The notes beneath the pieces are model-generated. The model saw only the letters and a list, made by a program, of their open reading frames with translations, made no database searches and was not told where the DNA came from. From Plesiomonas sp051652165 (GTDB lineage Bacteria > Pseudomonadota > Gammaproteobacteria > Enterobacterales > CAMTGL01), in NCBI RefSeq assembly GCF_051652165.1, contig NZ_JBOFTR010000004.1, positions 558,001-622,000 of the forward strand: DNA of 64,000 nt, given 5' to 3'. This document shows, piece by piece, positions 36,389 through 45,936 of the stretch. The translations under genes and the position numbers were made by a program. Each line of letters opens with the position of its first letter. Position 1 is the stretch's first letter.

Positions 36389-36961
36389 ATGGATAAAGGA
36401 CACTTTTTTTCTGTTCAACAGTGTTTATCTGTCAACATCTCGCCGTTAGCTACAGATATTCCGTTACCTGATCAGGTCACATTTGAACAAGAGATCCCCT
36501 TGCCTTTTCGTATTACTGCAGAAATTGCCCATCTTGATGCGAGCAGTATCCGTTCATTGCAAAATATAGGTGCTGTTGCTGATGATTTAGTGAATTGCTT
36601 GCAGATACAACAACAAAAAATTGATCTCTTAATCCACTCGATTTTATGGCAAGAAGATCAACCTATTCATCGCTATACCACACACTCATTCAGTGCTGGA
36701 GGTTTACGCTATTTTTGTAAAGATCTTCCTGCTATTAATACGCATATGTGTATTAAGATTTTTTTGCCTCATCCTGCCGCGGCCATTTATTGCTACGGTG
36801 AAGTTATGGCGATTGAAATAGAACAGGGCCAACCTCTTGTACAGATTCGCTTTACCCATTTACGTGATAACGATCAAGATCTGTTAATCAGAGCCGCCTT
36901 ATATATACAACAGCAACAGCTTAAACAACGTGCCGAACTCAGAGTAAAGCCTAATCTATGA
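36389..36961 (+). CDS. PilZ-like domain protein upstream of mfd
   Basis: 190 residues, soluble. The C-terminal half looks like a PilZ fold: SFSAGGLRYFC fits the D/NxSxxG signature of c-di-GMP binding, and VQIRFTHL fits the last strand. The usual RxxxR motif before it is not clear (HRYTTHS), so ligand binding is uncertain. Last codons overlap the mfd ATG by four bases, implying coupled translation. A PilZ-like gene before mfd occurs in other gammaproteobacteria, as far as I recall. Confidence 0.68.
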   Translation: MDKGHFFSVQQCLSVNISPLATDIPLPDQVTFEQEIPLPFRITAEIAHLDASSIRSLQNIGAVADDLVNCLQIQQQKIDLLIHSILWQEDQPIHRYTTHSFSAGGLRYFCKDLPAINTHMCIKIFLPHPAAAIYCYGEVMAIEIEQGQPLVQIRFTHLRDNDQDLLIRAALYIQQQQLKQRAELRVKPNL

Positions 36962-39900
36962 CACAAAGTAATTATCTTAATCTGAACTTACCGGTCAATG
37001 CCGGTGATCACCGATATATCGGGCAATTAGTTGGCTCGTCACTCGCTTTAGCCGCAGCAGAAATTGGTCAGCAGCATAATGGCCCTCTCTTGCTTGTCAC
37101 AAAAGACAGCCAAACAGCTTTGCGCCTAACACAAGAGATCCGGCAATTTAGTGACGATTCACCCGTGCTTTTTCCCGATTGGGAAACACTACCGTATGAT
37201 AGCTTTTCGCCGCATCAAGATATTATTTCTGAACGGCTATCAACCTTATATCGGTTACCAAAAATGCACAGTGGTATGCTAGTGATGCCGGTGAATACAT
37301 TAATGCAACGGGTATGTCCACGCGATTTTTTACTCTCACATGCCCTGTTGGTCAAAAAAGGGGATCAACTCTCACTTGATAAACTGCGTGTGCAATTAGA
37401 GCAAGCAGGCTATCGCCCTGCCGAACAAGTCATGGAACACGGTGAGTTTGCGACCCGTGGTGCGCTGTTAGATCTGTTCCCGATGGGCAGCCAGACACCA
37501 TTTCGGCTCGATTTTTTTGATGATGAAATAGACTCAATCAGAACATTTGATCCAGACTCACAACGAACGCTGAGTGAGGTTACACATATTGATCTGTTGC
37601 CTGCGCGTGAGTTCCCAACGGATAAAATAGCCATAGAGGGCTTTCGTAGCCGCTGGCGTGAGCAGTTTGAGATCCGCCGCGATCCTGAACATATCTATCA
37701 GCAAGTCAGTAAAAATACGCTTCCTGCCGGCATTGAATATTGGCAACCGCTCTTTTTTGAGCAGATGACCACACTGTTTGATCACTTGCCAGATAATATA
37801 CTGATTGTAACAGTCGGTGATACCGCTGAAGCCGCAACCCGTTTTTACAGTGATGCCACAAAACGCCATCATGATCGGGGAATTGACCCAATGCGCCCAC
37901 TGCTTGATCCTTCGGCATTATGGCAACGGGTTGATGAGCTTAATGGCCATCTTAAGCAGTACCCCAATATTCATTTGCAACAAGCCCCGCTGGATGTACG
38001 AGCTGGCCGCGAAAACCTTCCCCTAGTGGCTCTTCCTGAGATAAAACTCCAGCATCAGCATAAAGAACCATTACAGGCATTGCGCCATTTTCTTGAAAAC
38101 TTTACCGGTGCAGTTGTGTTTTCTGTTGAGAGTGAAGGCCGCAGAGAAACGCTGCTCGATTTACTTTCACCACTGAAATTACGCCCAAAAACCATTCATC
38201 ACCTGCACGAAATTAGAGATACCCGCAAGCCAGAGCCGGTGTTAATGGTTGGAAGTGCCGAAACAGGCTTTATCCTGAATACAAGAGATATCACACAGCC
38301 TGATGAAAAAATCACCACCTATGATGCAGCAACTCAACCTCTTCTTGGCTTGATTTGCGAAAGTGATTTGCTCGGTGTGCGAATTAGCCAACGCCGACGC
38401 GATAACCGAAAAACCATCAACACCGAAACGATTATCCGTAATCTTGCTGAATTGCGGATCGGGCAACCGGTGGTGCATCTTGAACACGGTGTGGGGCGTT
38501 ATGGTGGGTTAACCACACTAGAAACTGGCGGAATTACCGCAGAATACATGGTGCTCACGTATGCGGGTGAAGCCAAACTGTATGTGCCTGTTTCATCACT
38601 GCACTTAATTGGCCGTTATAGTGGTGGTGCAGATGAAACTGCGCCGCTACATAAACTTGGGGGTGAGGCATGGGCAAAAGCCCGTGGTAAAGCCGCAGAA
38701 AAAGTGCGTGATGTTGCCGCCGAGCTGCTCGATATTTATGCCCGCAGAGCACTGAAACCCGGTTTTGCTTTTAAGCACGATCGTGAACAGTATCAGCAAT
38801 TTTGCAGTACCTTTCCTTTTGATGAAACCGAAGACCAACGCAATGCGATCAATGCCGTATTAACCGATATGACTCAGCCTTATGCGATGGATCGGCTGGT
38901 TTGTGGTGATGTTGGTTTTGGTAAAACTGAAGTGGCCATGCGTGCAGCATTTTTGTCTGTGATAAACCACCGCCAGGTAGCCATACTCGTGCCCACTACC
39001 TTGTTAGCACAACAGCACTTTGAAAACTTCCGTGATCGTTTTGCCAACTGGCCGGTGAATATTGAAGTGATGTCTCGCTTTCGCAGTGCAAAAGAGCAGC
39101 AAGCGATACAGCACAATGTGACTGAAGGTAAAGTTGATATTTTAATTGGTACGCATAAACTGCTGCAAAATGATATTAAATTCAGCAATCTCGGCCTGTT
39201 AATTGTGGATGAAGAGCACCGTTTTGGTGTCCGCCAGAAAGAGAAGATCAAAGCACTGCGCGCCGATGTTGATATTCTCACTCTAACGGCAACCCCTATT
39301 CCGCGCACGCTGAATATGGCCATGAGCGGTATGCGTGACTTATCTATTATTACCACCCCACCAGCACGCCGTATGGCAGTGAAAACCTTTGTACGTGAGT
39401 ATGACGATTTAACCATCCGTGAGGCCATTCTGCGTGAAGTACTCAGAGGGGGTCAGGTCTATTATCTGCATAATGCGGTTGACAGTATCGAGAAAACTGC
39501 TGAAAAACTGGCCGAATTAGTGCCAGAAGCGCGTATCACCATCGGCCATGGCCAGATGCGTGAGCGCGATTTAGAACGGGTAATGTCTGATTTTTATCAT
39601 CAACGCTTTAATGTGTTGGTGTGTACCACCATTATTGAAACAGGTATTGATATCCCGACTGCCAACACCATTATTATTGATGATGCCGATCATTTCGGGC
39701 TGGCTCAATTGCACCAGTTGCGCGGACGAGTGGGCCGATCACACCATCAGGCTTATGCCTATTTGCTCACACCACCGCCCAAACGCATGACTGACGATGC
39801 ACGCAAGCGTCTAGAGGCTATTGCCTCACTCGAAGATCTGGGGGCTGGTTTTGCTCTGGCAACGCACGATCTGGAGATTCGGGGTGCAGGTGAGCTACTG

Positions 39901-40470
39901 GGCGATGATCAGAGCGGGCAGATTGAGTCTATCGGTTTTACCTTGTACATGGAGATGCTAGAGAGTGCTGTCGATGCGCTGCGTAATGGTAAAGAGCCCT
40001 CACTCGATGATTTGACTCGCGGACAAACGGAAGTGGAGCTACGCATTCCTGCTCTGTTGCCAGATGATTATCTGCCAGATGTGAATATGCGGCTATCGCT
40101 CTATAAGCGGATCGCCAGCGCAGAAAATGAAGCGGTACTCGATGAGCTAAAATCAGAGATTATTGATCGTTTCGGTTTACTGCCCGACCCTGCACGCCAC
40201 TTGCTCAGTGTTGCACGGATTCGTCTGCGAGCACATCGCTTGGGTATCAAACGTGTAGAGGCCTCTGACAGTGGTGGTTATATTGAGTTTAATGACCAAC
40301 CTAACATTAGCCCTGTTTATCTGATTTCACTGTTACAGCAACCACAGCAATTCCGGTTGGATGGCCCAACTAAGCTCAAGTTTTTTGCTCAGTTACTTGA
40401 TCGTAAAAAGCGCATTGAATATATCGAACAACTGCTTGGCAATTTTGAAACGCATAAGATCAATCAGTAA
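36958..40470 (+). CDS. mfd: transcription-repair coupling factor Mfd
   Basis: 1170 residues. It removes RNA polymerase stalled at DNA lesions and recruits UvrA. Order: UvrB-like N-terminal module (about 1-330), RNA-polymerase-interacting domain (GQPVVHLEHGVGRYGGL near 500), superfamily 2 helicase with Walker A GFGKTEVA (about 653) and DEEH box, then motif VI QLRGRVGRS and a C-terminal autoinhibitory domain. The length is typical (E. coli 1148). Confidence 0.97.
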   Translation: MTQSNYLNLNLPVNAGDHRYIGQLVGSSLALAAAEIGQQHNGPLLLVTKDSQTALRLTQEIRQFSDDSPVLFPDWETLPYDSFSPHQDIISERLSTLYRLPKMHSGMLVMPVNTLMQRVCPRDFLLSHALLVKKGDQLSLDKLRVQLEQAGYRPAEQVMEHGEFATRGALLDLFPMGSQTPFRLDFFDDEIDSIRTFDPDSQRTLSEVTHIDLLPAREFPTDKIAIEGFRSRWREQFEIRRDPEHIYQQVSKNTLPAGIEYWQPLFFEQMTTLFDHLPDNILIVTVGDTAEAATRFYSDATKRHHDRGIDPMRPLLDPSALWQRVDELNGHLKQYPNIHLQQAPLDVRAGRENLPLVALPEIKLQHQHKEPLQALRHFLENFTGAVVFSVESEGRRETLLDLLSPLKLRPKTIHHLHEIRDTRKPEPVLMVGSAETGFILNTRDITQPDEKITTYDAATQPLLGLICESDLLGVRISQRRRDNRKTINTETIIRNLAELRIGQPVVHLEHGVGRYGGLTTLETGGITAEYMVLTYAGEAKLYVPVSSLHLIGRYSGGADETAPLHKLGGEAWAKARGKAAEKVRDVAAELLDIYARRALKPGFAFKHDREQYQQFCSTFPFDETEDQRNAINAVLTDMTQPYAMDRLVCGDVGFGKTEVAMRAAFLSVINHRQVAILVPTTLLAQQHFENFRDRFANWPVNIEVMSRFRSAKEQQAIQHNVTEGKVDILIGTHKLLQNDIKFSNLGLLIVDEEHRFGVRQKEKIKALRADVDILTLTATPIPRTLNMAMSGMRDLSIITTPPARRMAVKTFVREYDDLTIREAILREVLRGGQVYYLHNAVDSIEKTAEKLAELVPEARITIGHGQMRERDLERVMSDFYHQRFNVLVCTTIIETGIDIPTANTIIIDDADHFGLAQLHQLRGRVGRSHHQAYAYLLTPPPKRMTDDARKRLEAIASLEDLGAGFALATHDLEIRGAGELLGDDQSGQIESIGFTLYMEMLESAVDALRNGKEPSLDDLTRGQTEVELRIPALLPDDYLPDVNMRLSLYKRIASAENEAVLDELKSEIIDRFGLLPDPARHLLSVARIRLRAHRLGIKRVEASDSGGYIEFNDQPNISPVYLISLLQQPQQFRLDGPTKLKFFAQLLDRKKRIEYIEQLLGNFETHKINQ

Positions 40471-40527
40471 GTTAAGCTATACATAGCTCAATATGAGTTA
40501 TGTTAAGTATACATACTCACTAATATT

Positions 40528-40565
40528 AAAAAGCACAGCATCAAAAAACAGGCTGTGCTTTTTTA
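40528..40565. terminator. bidirectional terminator between mfd and the hybrid kinase
   Basis: AAAAAGCACAGC and GCTGTGCTTTTTT form an 11-12 bp stem with a loop of about 11 bases. The T run on each strand allows it to serve both convergent genes. Confidence 0.88.
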
Positions 40566-40590
40566 TTCTTCAACGCTGTCTGCAACATAA

Positions 40591-41928
40591 TTACCGATTT
40601 GCGTGCAAGCTAAGAACCGTGACTAAATCTTGTGTTGAAAAGGGTTTACTGAGAAAACCATCCATTCCTGCGTTTTGGCACTCTTCCCTATCTTGCAGCA
40701 TAGCATTGGCCGTTAACGCAATAATCACGGGTTGTAACAGTGGCAACGCACGAATCTGGCGTGTTGCCTCAAGGCCATCCATAACAGGCATTTGAATATC
40801 CATCAGTACAATTTCAGGCTGAAACTGCTGTACAAACGCAACTGCCTCAGCACCGTTCTCTGCAAGTTGTGCCTGTAACCCCAGTTTTTCTAAAATTTTT
40901 AATGAAAGACGTTGATTCGTTTTGTTATCTTCTACCAATAAGATATGCTGTAGTTTAATGTATTCAGGCAACATAGGTAATATCGATAGAGGTTGATCAA
41001 TGCCTGTTGCTACTTTCATTGGCCAGCTAATGGTAAAACAACTGCCTTTACCCCATTCACTAACCACAGAAATATGCCCACCCATCATATGGATAAGCTG
41101 GTGGCTAATTGCCAGACCTAATCCACTTCCACCAAAACGGCGTGTTGTTGAACTGTCTGCCTGCTCAAATGGCTTAAACAAACGGCTTTGCTGCTCATCA
41201 GTTAAACCAATACCTGTATCTTCTACATGTAGAGTTACTTGAAAATAACGTTGTTCTTCTAATTCAGGAAATATCGGCATTAATTCTAACTTAACACTTA
41301 CGCAACCCTGTTCAGTAAATTTCAAAGCGTTACTGACTAAATTCGATATAATTTGCCGTAATCGTGTCATATCCCCATAAAAAAAGTGTTTTCCCTTCGC
41401 CCCTTTTAACTCTAAGCCAGTGCCTTGTTTTACTGCTTTAGGGCTAAAGAGTGTAATAATACTGTAAAGTAGCTCACTTAAATCAAACACAGACTCTTCT
41501 AAACTCAACTTTCCAGCTTCAATACGCGAAAGATCAAGAATACCGTCAATAAGAGAGATGAGCGACTGACCACATGAACGAATAGTTTCAACAAACTCAT
41601 TCTGTTCTACATTAAGTGGTGTAGCTGCAAGCAGTTCTGCCATGCCCAGCACTCCATTCATTGGTGTGCGAATTTCATGGCTCATCATCGCAAAAAATTC
41701 ACTTTTTGCTTTCACTGCTTGTTCTGATCGAATAAGGGCTTGTTTTAACTCTTCGGTACGAACGGCAATTTGCGCTTCAAGGCTTTTCGCTGCACCCTCT
41801 AATAGAATATTGGCTGAATAGAGCTCAAGGCTCTTTACCTCAAGTAAACGCTCGGCTTCTTTACGCGCATTGCGCTCTCTTTCTATGCGCCGTTGTAATT
41901 TCAGAATATCAGAGTGAGCGTTATCCAT
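40591..41928 (-). CDS. hybrid histidine kinase paired with H-NOX (HnoK-like)
   Basis: 445 residues, no membrane helix, so cytoplasmic. N-terminal coiled coil (about 5-75), HisKA with H84 in SHEIRTP, HATPase domain (NLVSNALKF; DTGIGL; FGGSGLGL), then a receiver domain with D377 in LMDIQMP. It begins seven bases after the H-NOX gene. In Vibrio and Shewanella such kinases are inhibited when NO binds the H-NOX partner and feed a phosphorelay controlling biofilm or quorum sensing. The downstream phosphotransfer partner is not in this window. Confidence 0.88.
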   Translation of the reverse strand: MDNAHSDILKLQRRIERERNARKEAERLLEVKSLELYSANILLEGAAKSLEAQIAVRTEELKQALIRSEQAVKAKSEFFAMMSHEIRTPMNGVLGMAELLAATPLNVEQNEFVETIRSCGQSLISLIDGILDLSRIEAGKLSLEESVFDLSELLYSIITLFSPKAVKQGTGLELKGAKGKHFFYGDMTRLRQIISNLVSNALKFTEQGCVSVKLELMPIFPELEEQRYFQVTLHVEDTGIGLTDEQQSRLFKPFEQADSSTTRRFGGSGLGLAISHQLIHMMGGHISVVSEWGKGSCFTISWPMKVATGIDQPLSILPMLPEYIKLQHILLVEDNKTNQRLSLKILEKLGLQAQLAENGAEAVAFVQQFQPEIVLMDIQMPVMDGLEATRQIRALPLLQPVIIALTANAMLQDREECQNAGMDGFLSKPFSTQDLVTVLSLHANR

Positions 41929-41935
41929 AATAATA

Positions 41936-42478
41936 TTAAGCAGTTAACGTAAGCGTAATTTCAATTAATGTCGATTTATCTTGCTGTGGATGCAAAATAA
42001 CACAACCGGTTTGGCAATAATGCAATAATGCGCCTTCAACCAAGCCTTGTGCTAAACGATCTAGACAACGTGGTGAGCGATATTGCAACAGTTGACGCTG
42101 TTCTGTCTGCTCAAGCACCTCAAAGGCAGGTAACTCAGCATCGGGATACAGTTTTTTTACTTCCGCATGAATAACATCTTCAATGCCCGCTAACAGGCTA
42201 AATGTGGTGGAGTGGCCCACTAAAAATTGTGGGTATAACTGGCTAAAACGGCCAAACAGAAATTGACCAAATTGATGAATAAGATCGCCAGGCGGAATAC
42301 CACTACGCTGGGAAAGAGCGGCTACTAAGCTTGCCATTTCGCTAAAAGGATATGTGCCGACTGAGGTATAGGCACCACCGTGTGGCAACTTTGCGTCATC
42401 TATTACATCATCGACCATATCCTCTGAAAATACATGCGATACCATATCCATAAATTCAGTAAACACGATCCCTTTCAT
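41936..42478 (-). CDS. H-NOX heme nitric-oxide sensor
   Basis: 180 residues. Begins MKGIVFTEFMDMV as in bacterial H-NOX proteins. The likely heme ligand is H104 (DVIHAEVKKLYPDAELP). The heme-propionate motif Y-x-S-x-R is intact (Y133, S135, R137). Binds NO, and possibly not O2, as in facultative anaerobes; that is family knowledge. The start at 42478 is preferred because AGAGAG lies seven bases before it; 42484 is an alternative. Same operon as the hybrid kinase. Confidence 0.92.
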   Translation of the reverse strand: MKGIVFTEFMDMVSHVFSEDMVDDVIDDAKLPHGGAYTSVGTYPFSEMASLVAALSQRSGIPPGDLIHQFGQFLFGRFSQLYPQFLVGHSTTFSLLAGIEDVIHAEVKKLYPDAELPAFEVLEQTEQRQLLQYRSPRCLDRLAQGLVEGALLHYCQTGCVILHPQQDKSTLIEITLTLTA

Positions 42479-42683
42479 CTGCATACTCTCTGTCGATTAC
42501 GCTAATGTGTGGTTAGCTTTTAGTCGCTGCGCACTTATGTTTAATATGGAGGATAAATACTTCTTGATACTCCCCTTGTTATAAACCTTAGTTCATTCTT
42601 TCGGCTTACTCCATGAAAGTAGCAAGATTTACAGGTGTAACCCTTAAAATGCGATCTAAGCTGTTTATAACCGGCTGAAATAA

Positions 42684-42714
42684 AAAAAGCACCACGATAA
42701 CGTGATGCTTTTTA
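42684..42714 (-). terminator. terminator of ndh
   Basis: AAAAAGCA-CCACG-ATAA-CGTG-ATGCTTTTT with one mismatch in the stem, 24 bases beyond the ndh stop, with a T run in the minus direction. Confidence 0.8.
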
Positions 42715-42737
42715 AACCACAGCGGGTTAATGCAAAA

Positions 42738-44030
42738 TCAGTGCAGTTTCAATGTTGGTCGAATAACGCGATTAATACGACCAACTAACATCATCAAGCC
42801 GGTTTTAATATAACCGTGTAACGCAACCTGATGCATTCGATATAATGAGATATAAGCAACCCGTGCAATACGCCCTTCAATCATCATTGAACCGCGCATT
42901 AAGTTCCCCATTAGGCTACCTACTGTACTAAATTTAGACAGTGAAACCAATGAACCACGATCGTTATACACGTACTTTTTCAGGTCGCGCCCGTCAAACA
43001 GTGCCAAAATGTTGTCATAGCACAAGCTGGCCATTTGATGTGCTGATTGTGCGCGCGGTGGCACAAACGAGCCATCTTCTTGTGGGCAACTTGCACAGTC
43101 ACCAATGGCAAAAATATGTGAATCACGGGTCGTTTGTAATGTTGGTTCAACAACTAACTGATTGATTCGGTTAGTTTCCAACCCTGCGATATCTTTCATA
43201 AAATCAGGTGCTTTGATCCCTGCAGCCCAAACCATCAACTCGGCAGGAATATAATCACCCTCTTTGGTATGTAAACCACCGGCATCAGCTTTCGTTACCA
43301 TTGTCTGCGTGCGCACGTTGACACCCAATTTGGTCAGCTCAAGGTGTGCTGCAGATGAAATACGTACTGGCAGTGCAGGTAAAATGCGCTCACCGGCCTC
43401 CACCAATGTGACATTCAGATGACGGCTATCGAGTGCTTCAAAACCATAGCTGTGCAGTTGCTTCACTGCATTATGCAGTTCAGCAGAAAGCTCTACCCCT
43501 GTAGCTCCCCCACCCACAATAGCGATGTTCACTTTATCTTGTTTCTCAGGTTGTGCTGAGAACTTCATAAACTGGTTTAACATCGCTTCATGGAAACGAT
43601 TTGCCTGATCAGGGCTATCAAGGAAGATACAATTATCTGCCACACCTTCGGTGCAAAAATCATTTGATTTACTGCCCAGAGCCATAACCAGAACATCAAA
43701 AAATAGCTCACGTTCAGGTACTAATAACTCATTATTTTCATCACGAATTTCAGCTAATGTCACTGAACGACGCTCACGATCAACATTAATCAGTGTACCT
43801 TGTTGAAACTGAAAATAGTGGTTATGCGCATGTGCACGATAACTCAGTGCATCAATACCGTCATCCATTGAGCCTGTTGCAACTTCATGCAACAACGGTT
43901 TCCACAGATGGGTCTGGTTGCGGTCGATCAGTGTAATTTCTGCTTTGCCTTTGCGACCGAGCTTATTCCCCATACGGGTTACTAATTCAAGGCCACCAGC
44001 ACCGCCGCCAACAACAATAATTTTTTTCAA
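42738..44030 (-). CDS. ndh: type II NADH dehydrogenase Ndh
   Basis: 430 residues. Single-subunit, non-proton-pumping NADH:quinone oxidoreductase on the inner face of the membrane. FAD site VVGGGAGGLELVTRMG at the N-terminus, NAD site IVGGGATGVELSAEL (about 172-186), and FAIGDCA (about 302). C-terminal amphipathic region for membrane binding. Starts with TTG at 44030. Complements the Nuo complex at the end of the window; in E. coli ndh is FNR-repressed, but no clear FNR box was seen here. Confidence 0.94.
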   Translation of the reverse strand: MKKIIVVGGGAGGLELVTRMGNKLGRKGKAEITLIDRNQTHLWKPLLHEVATGSMDDGIDALSYRAHAHNHYFQFQQGTLINVDRERRSVTLAEIRDENNELLVPERELFFDVLVMALGSKSNDFCTEGVADNCIFLDSPDQANRFHEAMLNQFMKFSAQPEKQDKVNIAIVGGGATGVELSAELHNAVKQLHSYGFEALDSRHLNVTLVEAGERILPALPVRISSAAHLELTKLGVNVRTQTMVTKADAGGLHTKEGDYIPAELMVWAAGIKAPDFMKDIAGLETNRINQLVVEPTLQTTRDSHIFAIGDCASCPQEDGSFVPPRAQSAHQMASLCYDNILALFDGRDLKKYVYNDRGSLVSLSKFSTVGSLMGNLMRGSMMIEGRIARVAYISLYRMHQVALHGYIKTGLMMLVGRINRVIRPTLKLH

Positions 44031-44154
44031 GGCGTAGCCCCCGTTACCACTTTTGGTCAGAATGATGAAAAATCACACCAAACACACAAAGGCTACTGTT
44101 CAAGCATGCATTATTTGATAGAGCAGATTAAGACTAAAAAAGAGACTATATCGC

Positions 44155-44700
44155 CTATGATGCTTGCAGTTTGAATGCCTTAATGCGTTGAAGGTGAGAA
44201 GAAATACTTTTAAATTTATGGGATTGCGTGTTATCCCACACAATATTATAAAATTCTGTTAGCTCTTCCTGAGAGGCTTGATTATCCAATACTTCATCCT
44301 GAGTGGAAAGGATCACCAAACAATTTCCTGTATTTTTTTTACGAAAATTTTCTACACATTTAGTCGCAATATCGAAATACTCTTCTGGCCGATCAATTTT
44401 ATCTGCCATGTTATTTTCAGGATGTAAATTAGGATTCAACATGACTTGGCGAATGCCGCACAGAAAACCAATCCGTTCTGCCCAGTATGCTCCTAATCCA
44501 ACACCACAAATTAGTGGTGTTTTATCCTCACTTTGCTGAATAGCTTTGTGCACTTCTTTTAATAAATGCTGCATATCGTGGCGCGGGTGCAATGTGCTGT
44601 AACTGATAAACCGAACATCAGGATCAATAAATTGCAATTGCAAAATTTTCTCATGATTACCTGGGCTCGTTGAATCAAAACCGTGTAAATAGATGATCAT
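44155..44700 (-). CDS. ycfP: YcfP family alpha/beta-hydrolase-like protein
   Basis: 181 residues, as in E. coli (180). MIIYLHGFDS..PGNHEK, GVGLGAYWAERIGF (where a Ser nucleophile is usual, Gly-Leu-Gly is present, as also in E. coli) and SHLQRIKAF are conserved. Because the nucleophile is missing, hydrolase activity is doubtful. AAGGAA precedes the ATG. Between nagZ and ndh, as in E. coli. Confidence 0.92.
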   Translation of the reverse strand: MIIYLHGFDSTSPGNHEKILQLQFIDPDVRFISYSTLHPRHDMQHLLKEVHKAIQQSEDKTPLICGVGLGAYWAERIGFLCGIRQVMLNPNLHPENNMADKIDRPEEYFDIATKCVENFRKKNTGNCLVILSTQDEVLDNQASQEELTEFYNIVWDNTQSHKFKSISSHLQRIKAFKLQAS

Positions 44701-44808
44701 GGTCTATTCCTTAAACGTGATAAGTACGATACGTTTTTTTCATGGATTATTGATGCATAACGTTACGCACATCGCTTATGCATACCACTGTTATGTATAC
44801 TGCTATGG

Positions 44809-45843
44809 CTAGTTAGCGTGTAATTTATCTTTATGATCTTGCCAGCGCACAGCCAAATTCTGTAACTGTTGATGGCTATTTATCCAACGAGTGGAAGCCT
44901 CTAACTCAGTTTGTATTAGCGCAGGTTTATGCAATAAATGCACAATACGCTCAGAGCGAGTCAGTGGTAAACGGTCAAGTACTTCAACAGCACCTTGCCG
45001 ATTATTGCATACGAGCAGCATATCGCATCCTGCCCTGAGTGAAGCCTCTGCCCGCTCGGCATAACTGCCCATAATCGCAGCACCTTCCATTGACAGATCG
45101 TCAGAGAAAATCACACCATCAAATTGCAACTGCTTTCGCAACACCTCTTTAAGCCAAAACTCAGAACCACTTGCAGGGCGAGCATCACACTCAGTATAAA
45201 TGACATGAGCAGGCATCACTGCATCTAAACGCCCTTCCTGATTAAGCTGGCGGAATAGCGCCATATCGTGGTTCATGATCTCTGCTTTACTGCGATTATC
45301 ATGCGGAGTCTCTTTGTGCGAGTCAGCAAGTACTGCACCGTGCCCTGGAAAATGTTTACCCGTAACGCTCATGCCTGCACTGTGCATACCATCAATATAA
45401 CTGCGAGCAAGATCCAGTGCTTTTTGTGGGTCATCGTGAAATGCCCGATCACCAATTGCCGCACACTGATGCCCTAAGTCAAGCACAGGCGCAAAGCTAA
45501 GATCAATATCCATTGCCAACAGTTCAGCGGCCATCATCCAGCCACTTTCAAAAGCCAACGATAACGCCTGTGGCCATGCATTTAAAGCAGCAAAAGATTG
45601 CGGAGCGGGTAAGCGAGTAAATCCTTCACGAAAACGCTGAACGCGCCCACCCTCTTGATCAACAGCTAACAGTAATGGGCGTTGTACAGTTTGGCGAATA
45701 TCTTTAATTAAAGCCTGCATTTGTGCCCGATCGTGATAATTACGCGCAAAAAAAATCACGCCTCCAACAAGTGGGTGACGCAAAATATCTCGTTCTTCTG
45801 CATCAAGCTCATAACCAAGCACATCAAGCATGACTGGGCCCAT
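44809..45843 (-). CDS. nagZ: beta-N-acetylhexosaminidase NagZ
   Basis: Glycoside hydrolase family 3 enzyme. It removes GlcNAc from GlcNAc-anhydroMurNAc peptides during cell-wall recycling, and affects AmpC induction where ampR is present. 344 residues. AVDQEGGRVQRF (about 60-71), KHFPGHGAV with the acid/base His loop (about 163-171), and FSDDLSMEGA with the nucleophile Asp (about 247-256). AGGAG precedes the start. The released GlcNAc would be used by NagK in this window. Confidence 0.95.
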   Translation of the reverse strand: MGPVMLDVLGYELDAEERDILRHPLVGGVIFFARNYHDRAQMQALIKDIRQTVQRPLLLAVDQEGGRVQRFREGFTRLPAPQSFAALNAWPQALSLAFESGWMMAAELLAMDIDLSFAPVLDLGHQCAAIGDRAFHDDPQKALDLARSYIDGMHSAGMSVTGKHFPGHGAVLADSHKETPHDNRSKAEIMNHDMALFRQLNQEGRLDAVMPAHVIYTECDARPASGSEFWLKEVLRKQLQFDGVIFSDDLSMEGAAIMGSYAERAEASLRAGCDMLLVCNNRQGAVEVLDRLPLTRSERIVHLLHKPALIQTELEASTRWINSHQQLQNLAVRWQDHKDKLHAN

Positions 45844-45936
45844 GGTGTTTCTCCTGTAATTACCTGCATCTAACGTTGATTGTGTATCAGAGTGGAAAAA
45901 ATTTATCGTAATGCCCTATTTGGCGGAAGCAGCTAG

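Noticed and set aside
38880..39428. 182-codon minus-strand frame inside mfd
   Set aside because: Antisense shadow of a strongly conserved helicase region; Ser/Arg-rich composition and no ribosome site.
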